Source: Ignavibacteriales bacterium
Lineage (GTDB): Bacteria > Bacteroidota > Ignavibacteria > UBA10030
Direction: 5' to 3'
NCBI GenBank assembly: GCA_016207365.1
Contig: JACQPU010000162.1
Coordinates: 1 to 5,824 of the forward strand
DNA: 5,824 nucleotides
A program made the translations under genes and the position numbers. Below, piece after piece: positions 5,685-5,824 of this stretch. Position 1 is the first letter of the stretch; each line of letters starts with the position of its first letter. The notes below the pieces were generated by a model. The model did not search any database. It was given only the letters and a program-made list of their open reading frames with translations, and was not told the origin of the DNA.

Positions 5685-5824
5685 ATGAAAAAGACTCTGG
5701 CTGCCTTCGCTGTATCGGTATGTCTTGTTTCTGACGCCTATTCCCAAGACCCAGAGGGGAATGCATACCGGCTTTCCGTATGGCAGCCCCTTCAGGCAAT
5801 TCCCAGGAGAACGCTCTATAACGA
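5685..5824 (+). CDS. N-terminus of an exported protein, cut by the window edge
   Basis: Forty-six codons are visible and the frame is open to the right edge. Residues 1-20 form a signal peptide: Met-Lys-Lys, then a hydrophobic stretch (LAAFAVSVCLV), with likely cleavage in DAYS-QD. Cys13 lacks the small residue expected before a lipobox cysteine, so this looks like a signal peptidase I substrate rather than a lipoprotein. The mature part (NAYRLSVWQPLQAIPRR and beyond) is too short to assign to a family. ATG 5685 is preferred because the signal peptide starts there; an in-frame ATG at 5637 would add 16 residues, including a proline-rich stretch ahead of the signal. No clear ribosome binding site or promoter is visible in the 64 bases after the terminator. 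It follows the receptor but is separated from it by that terminator, so co-transcription is unlikely. Confidence 0.7.
   Translation, partial: MKKTLAAFAVSVCLVSDAYSQDPEGNAYRLSVWQPLQAIPRRTLYN

Overview
The window is about 5.8 kb of bacterial chromosome with all genes on the + strand. It holds three transcription blocks plus a gene cut off at each edge. The organism is most likely in the Bacteroidota/Chlorobiota/Ignavibacteriota (FCB) group. Two things point there. The largest gene is a long Oar-like TonB-dependent receptor with an N-terminal carboxypeptidase-regulatory-like domain, a type abundant in that group. Its promoter region also carries the Bacteroidota-style TAnnTTTG element. Unlike classical Bacteroides, three of the genes have good purine-rich ribosome binding sites, which fits a deeper branch of the group. 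This placement is inference; no rRNA or marker gene is present.

Layout. Bases 1-301 are the 3' part of a small, probably exported beta-sandwich (cupredoxin-like) protein, followed by a perfect palindrome and an intrinsic terminator. Bases 370-1809 form a two-gene unit: sodC, an exported Cu/Zn superoxide dismutase with all metal ligands intact, and 24 bases later a protein made of two tandem ABM (antibiotic biosynthesis monooxygenase/YgiN-like) domains. Bases 1920-2123 encode an unrecognised 67-residue protein with its own strong ribosome binding site. Bases 2280-5620 hold the 1065-residue receptor gene with a clear promoter, leader and strong terminator. From 5685 a new exported protein begins and runs off the right edge.

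How they fit together. The first block suggests defence or electron-transfer chemistry outside the cytoplasm: a possible copper-type protein beside a copper enzyme that removes superoxide. The ABM protein has no signal peptide, so it would act in the cytoplasm. The receptor would be an outer-membrane importer or exporter driven by TonB. No SusD partner follows it directly, and a terminator separates it from the next gene.

The most notable non-coding signal is that sodC and the receptor gene are preceded by the same promoter layout, TTGACATT-N15-TACTTTT. In front of sodC this promoter is embedded in a 7-bp inverted repeat. I saw no mobile element, CRISPR array, tRNA or rRNA, and no convincing minus-strand gene. 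No gene-free stretch exceeds 300 bases.
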